Source: Burkholderiales bacterium
GTDB lineage: Bacteria; Pseudomonadota; Gammaproteobacteria; Burkholderiales; SG8-39
Length of the DNA stretch: 51,103 bases
Direction: 5' to 3'
Assembly (NCBI GenBank): GCA_020848075.1
Contig: JADLAV010000045.1
Location: 1 to 51,103, forward strand
A program made the position numbers and the translations under genes. The notes beneath the pieces are model-generated. The model worked only from the letters and a program-made list of their open reading frames with translations. It did not search any database and was not told where the DNA came from. Shown one piece after another: positions 50,268 through 51,103 of this stretch (positions within the stretch are counted from its first letter, which is position 1; the number at the start of each line of letters is the position of its first letter).

Positions 50268-50876
50268 ATGCTCGAGCGATCCGTCATTGCGATTTTGAGC
50301 CGGCTGGTCGAGCGCGAAGCGTGGGCGCGCGAGCGCCTGGCGCCGTTCGCGGGCAAGGTTGCGCGCTTGCGGCTCGCGCCCCTCCCCGACCTGGCGATCG
50401 AGATCCTGGAAGCAGGCTACGTCGGCCCGGCTCACGAGGCCGCGGAGCCCGCAGTCACGCTCACCCTCTCGCCTGCCGCGGTCCCGCTCCTCTTCGTGCG
50501 CCCCGATGCGGCGATGCGCGACGTGCGGGTCGAGGGCGACGCCGATCTCGCGAAGGCAATCGACTTCCTGTTCCGCAACCTGCGCTGGGATGTGGAGGAG
50601 GACCTGTCGCGGATCGTCGGCGATGCCGCTGCGCATCGCATGGCAGGCGCTGCGCGATCGCTTGCGGCTTGGCAGCGCGAGGCGGCGGAGCGGCTCGGCC
50701 AGAACGTCGCCGAGTACCTCAAGGAGGAAGGCGGCCTCCTGGTCTATCCGTACGAGGTCGAGCAGTTCGGACGGGAGGTGGAGGGGCTGCGCGACTCGGT
50801 CGAGCGCCTGGAGAAGCGCGTGGAGCGCATCGCCGCCGCCGTGGAGTCGAAGCCCGCCGCAGGACGCTCTGGCTAG
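50268..50876 (+). CDS. ubiJ: Ubiquinone biosynthesis accessory factor UbiJ
   Basis: 202 residues. The N-terminal SCP2-like domain (10-100) has ILSRLVEREAWARERLAPFA, KVARLRLAPLPDLAIEILEA, VTLTLSPAAVPLLF and VRVEGDADLAKAIDFLFRNL. DVEEDLSRIVGDAAAHRM is the UbiJ continuation, and a C-terminal coiled coil (EVEGLRDSVERLEKRVERIA) follows. UbiJ is a lipid-binding accessory factor that helps later steps of ubiquinone synthesis in a soluble complex. In other proteobacteria ubiB follows ubiJ; here a repeat follows and the next gene does not begin like ubiB. Confidence 0.85.
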   Translation: MLERSVIAILSRLVEREAWARERLAPFAGKVARLRLAPLPDLAIEILEAGYVGPAHEAAEPAVTLTLSPAAVPLLFVRPDAAMRDVRVEGDADLAKAIDFLFRNLRWDVEEDLSRIVGDAAAHRMAGAARSLAAWQREAAERLGQNVAEYLKEEGGLLVYPYEVEQFGREVEGLRDSVERLEKRVERIAAAVESKPAAGRSG

Positions 50877-50997
50877 GTCATTCCCGCGCAGGCGGGGTGG
50901 TGACGAGATCGGGAATGCAGCAACCACCCCGCCGGCTGCGCCGTCATCCCTCCTTGAAAAGGAGGGGACCTTCTCTTTTCCCCTCCTCTTTGAGATC
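50877..50997. repeat. Composite of family-1 and family-2 repeats
   Basis: GTCATTCCCGCGCAGGCGGGG (family-1 left arm) runs directly into GTGGTGACGAGATCGGGAAT, then CAACCACCCCGCCGGCTGCG, CCTCCTTGAAAAGGAGGGGA and TTCCCCTCCTC, which is family 2 in reverse orientation. The following 70 bp up to 51070 are AT-richer and hold no recognised gene. Confidence 0.65.
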
Positions 50998-51070
50998 CTA
51001 TGCAGGGCTGGTCAGTTGGGGTCTCTGCGACTAAAAAGGGTTTTCCACAACCTATTTTTTGGAGGCAGAG

Positions 51071-51103
51071 ATGGAACCCAAACTGGCAGCCCTGCAGGAA
51101 GTC
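51071..51103 (+). CDS. Start of a gene cut by the window edge
   Basis: ATG 51071 has a strong GGAGG 5 bp upstream (51061-51065) and reads MEPKLAALQEV to the last base. Eleven codons are too few to identify it. It does not resemble the usual UbiB N-terminus. Confidence 0.5.
   Translation, partial: MEPKLAALQEV

Overview
The window is GC-rich (roughly two thirds G+C through most of its length) and reads as a chromosomal segment of a betaproteobacterium. Signs are the runs dacA-dat-DUF493-lipB-lipA, polA, DUF2782-thrB(type II)-BPSS1780-type membrane protein, phoBR, and ubiE-Tim44-like-ubiJ, all of which resemble betaproteobacterial genes and gene orders. No rRNA, tRNA, CRISPR array or complete insertion sequence was recognised.

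Region 1 (1-10.9 kb) is an exopolysaccharide accessory region: a low-GC, N-terminally short glycosyltransferase, an AsnB-type amidotransferase, a secreted TPR protein, a secreted beta-helix protein, a DegT/StrS aminotransferase, a GNAT, a FemAB-like acyltransferase and a very long membrane protein with three VanZ-like units. Region 2 (10.9-14.8 kb) resembles the HPr-rel-A cassette: a PqqD-like protein, an HprK-related kinase and a nucleotidyltransferase. Upstream lies a small exported eight-cysteine protein behind a sigma-54-like promoter. The cassette is interrupted by a decayed island (intact VapB, VapC cut to 11 codons, N-terminal remnant of an AAA_14/DUF4143 ATPase). Region 3 (15.5-25.1 kb) is the regulatory and priming core of an XrtA/PEP-CTERM locus: TIGR03013-like sugar transferase, PrsK histidine kinase, PrsR sigma-54 activator, PrsT TPR lipoprotein and a UDP-sugar dehydrogenase. 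The exosortase and any PEP-CTERM substrate are not in the window.

Region 4 (25.1-38.4 kb) holds a secreted lytic transglycosylase overlapping a secreted trypsin-like protease, D-Ala-D-Ala carboxypeptidase, D-amino-acid aminotransferase, lipoate synthesis (DUF493, LipB, LipA), a DUF4197 protein, a ParE-type toxin-antitoxin pair with a palindromic operator, polA, an internally deleted LOG-family remnant, DUF2782, homoserine kinase and a BPSS1780-type membrane protein. Region 5 (38.4-51.1 kb) holds a 1325-residue DUF3683 FAD/FeS oxidoreductase, a HIT protein, a 535-residue orphan, phoR (probably with a CTG start) and phoB, a DUF971 protein, a GST, ubiE, a Tim44-like protein, a Rho-N protein, ubiJ, and the first codons of one more gene.

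Two families of interspersed palindromic repeats run through the window. Several copies have become part of genes: one supplies the C-terminus and stop codon of the PqqD-like protein, one lies in frame inside the nucleotidyltransferase, one contains the probable prsT start codon, and one abuts the transglycosylase start. All assignments come from reading motifs and remembered families; no database search was run.
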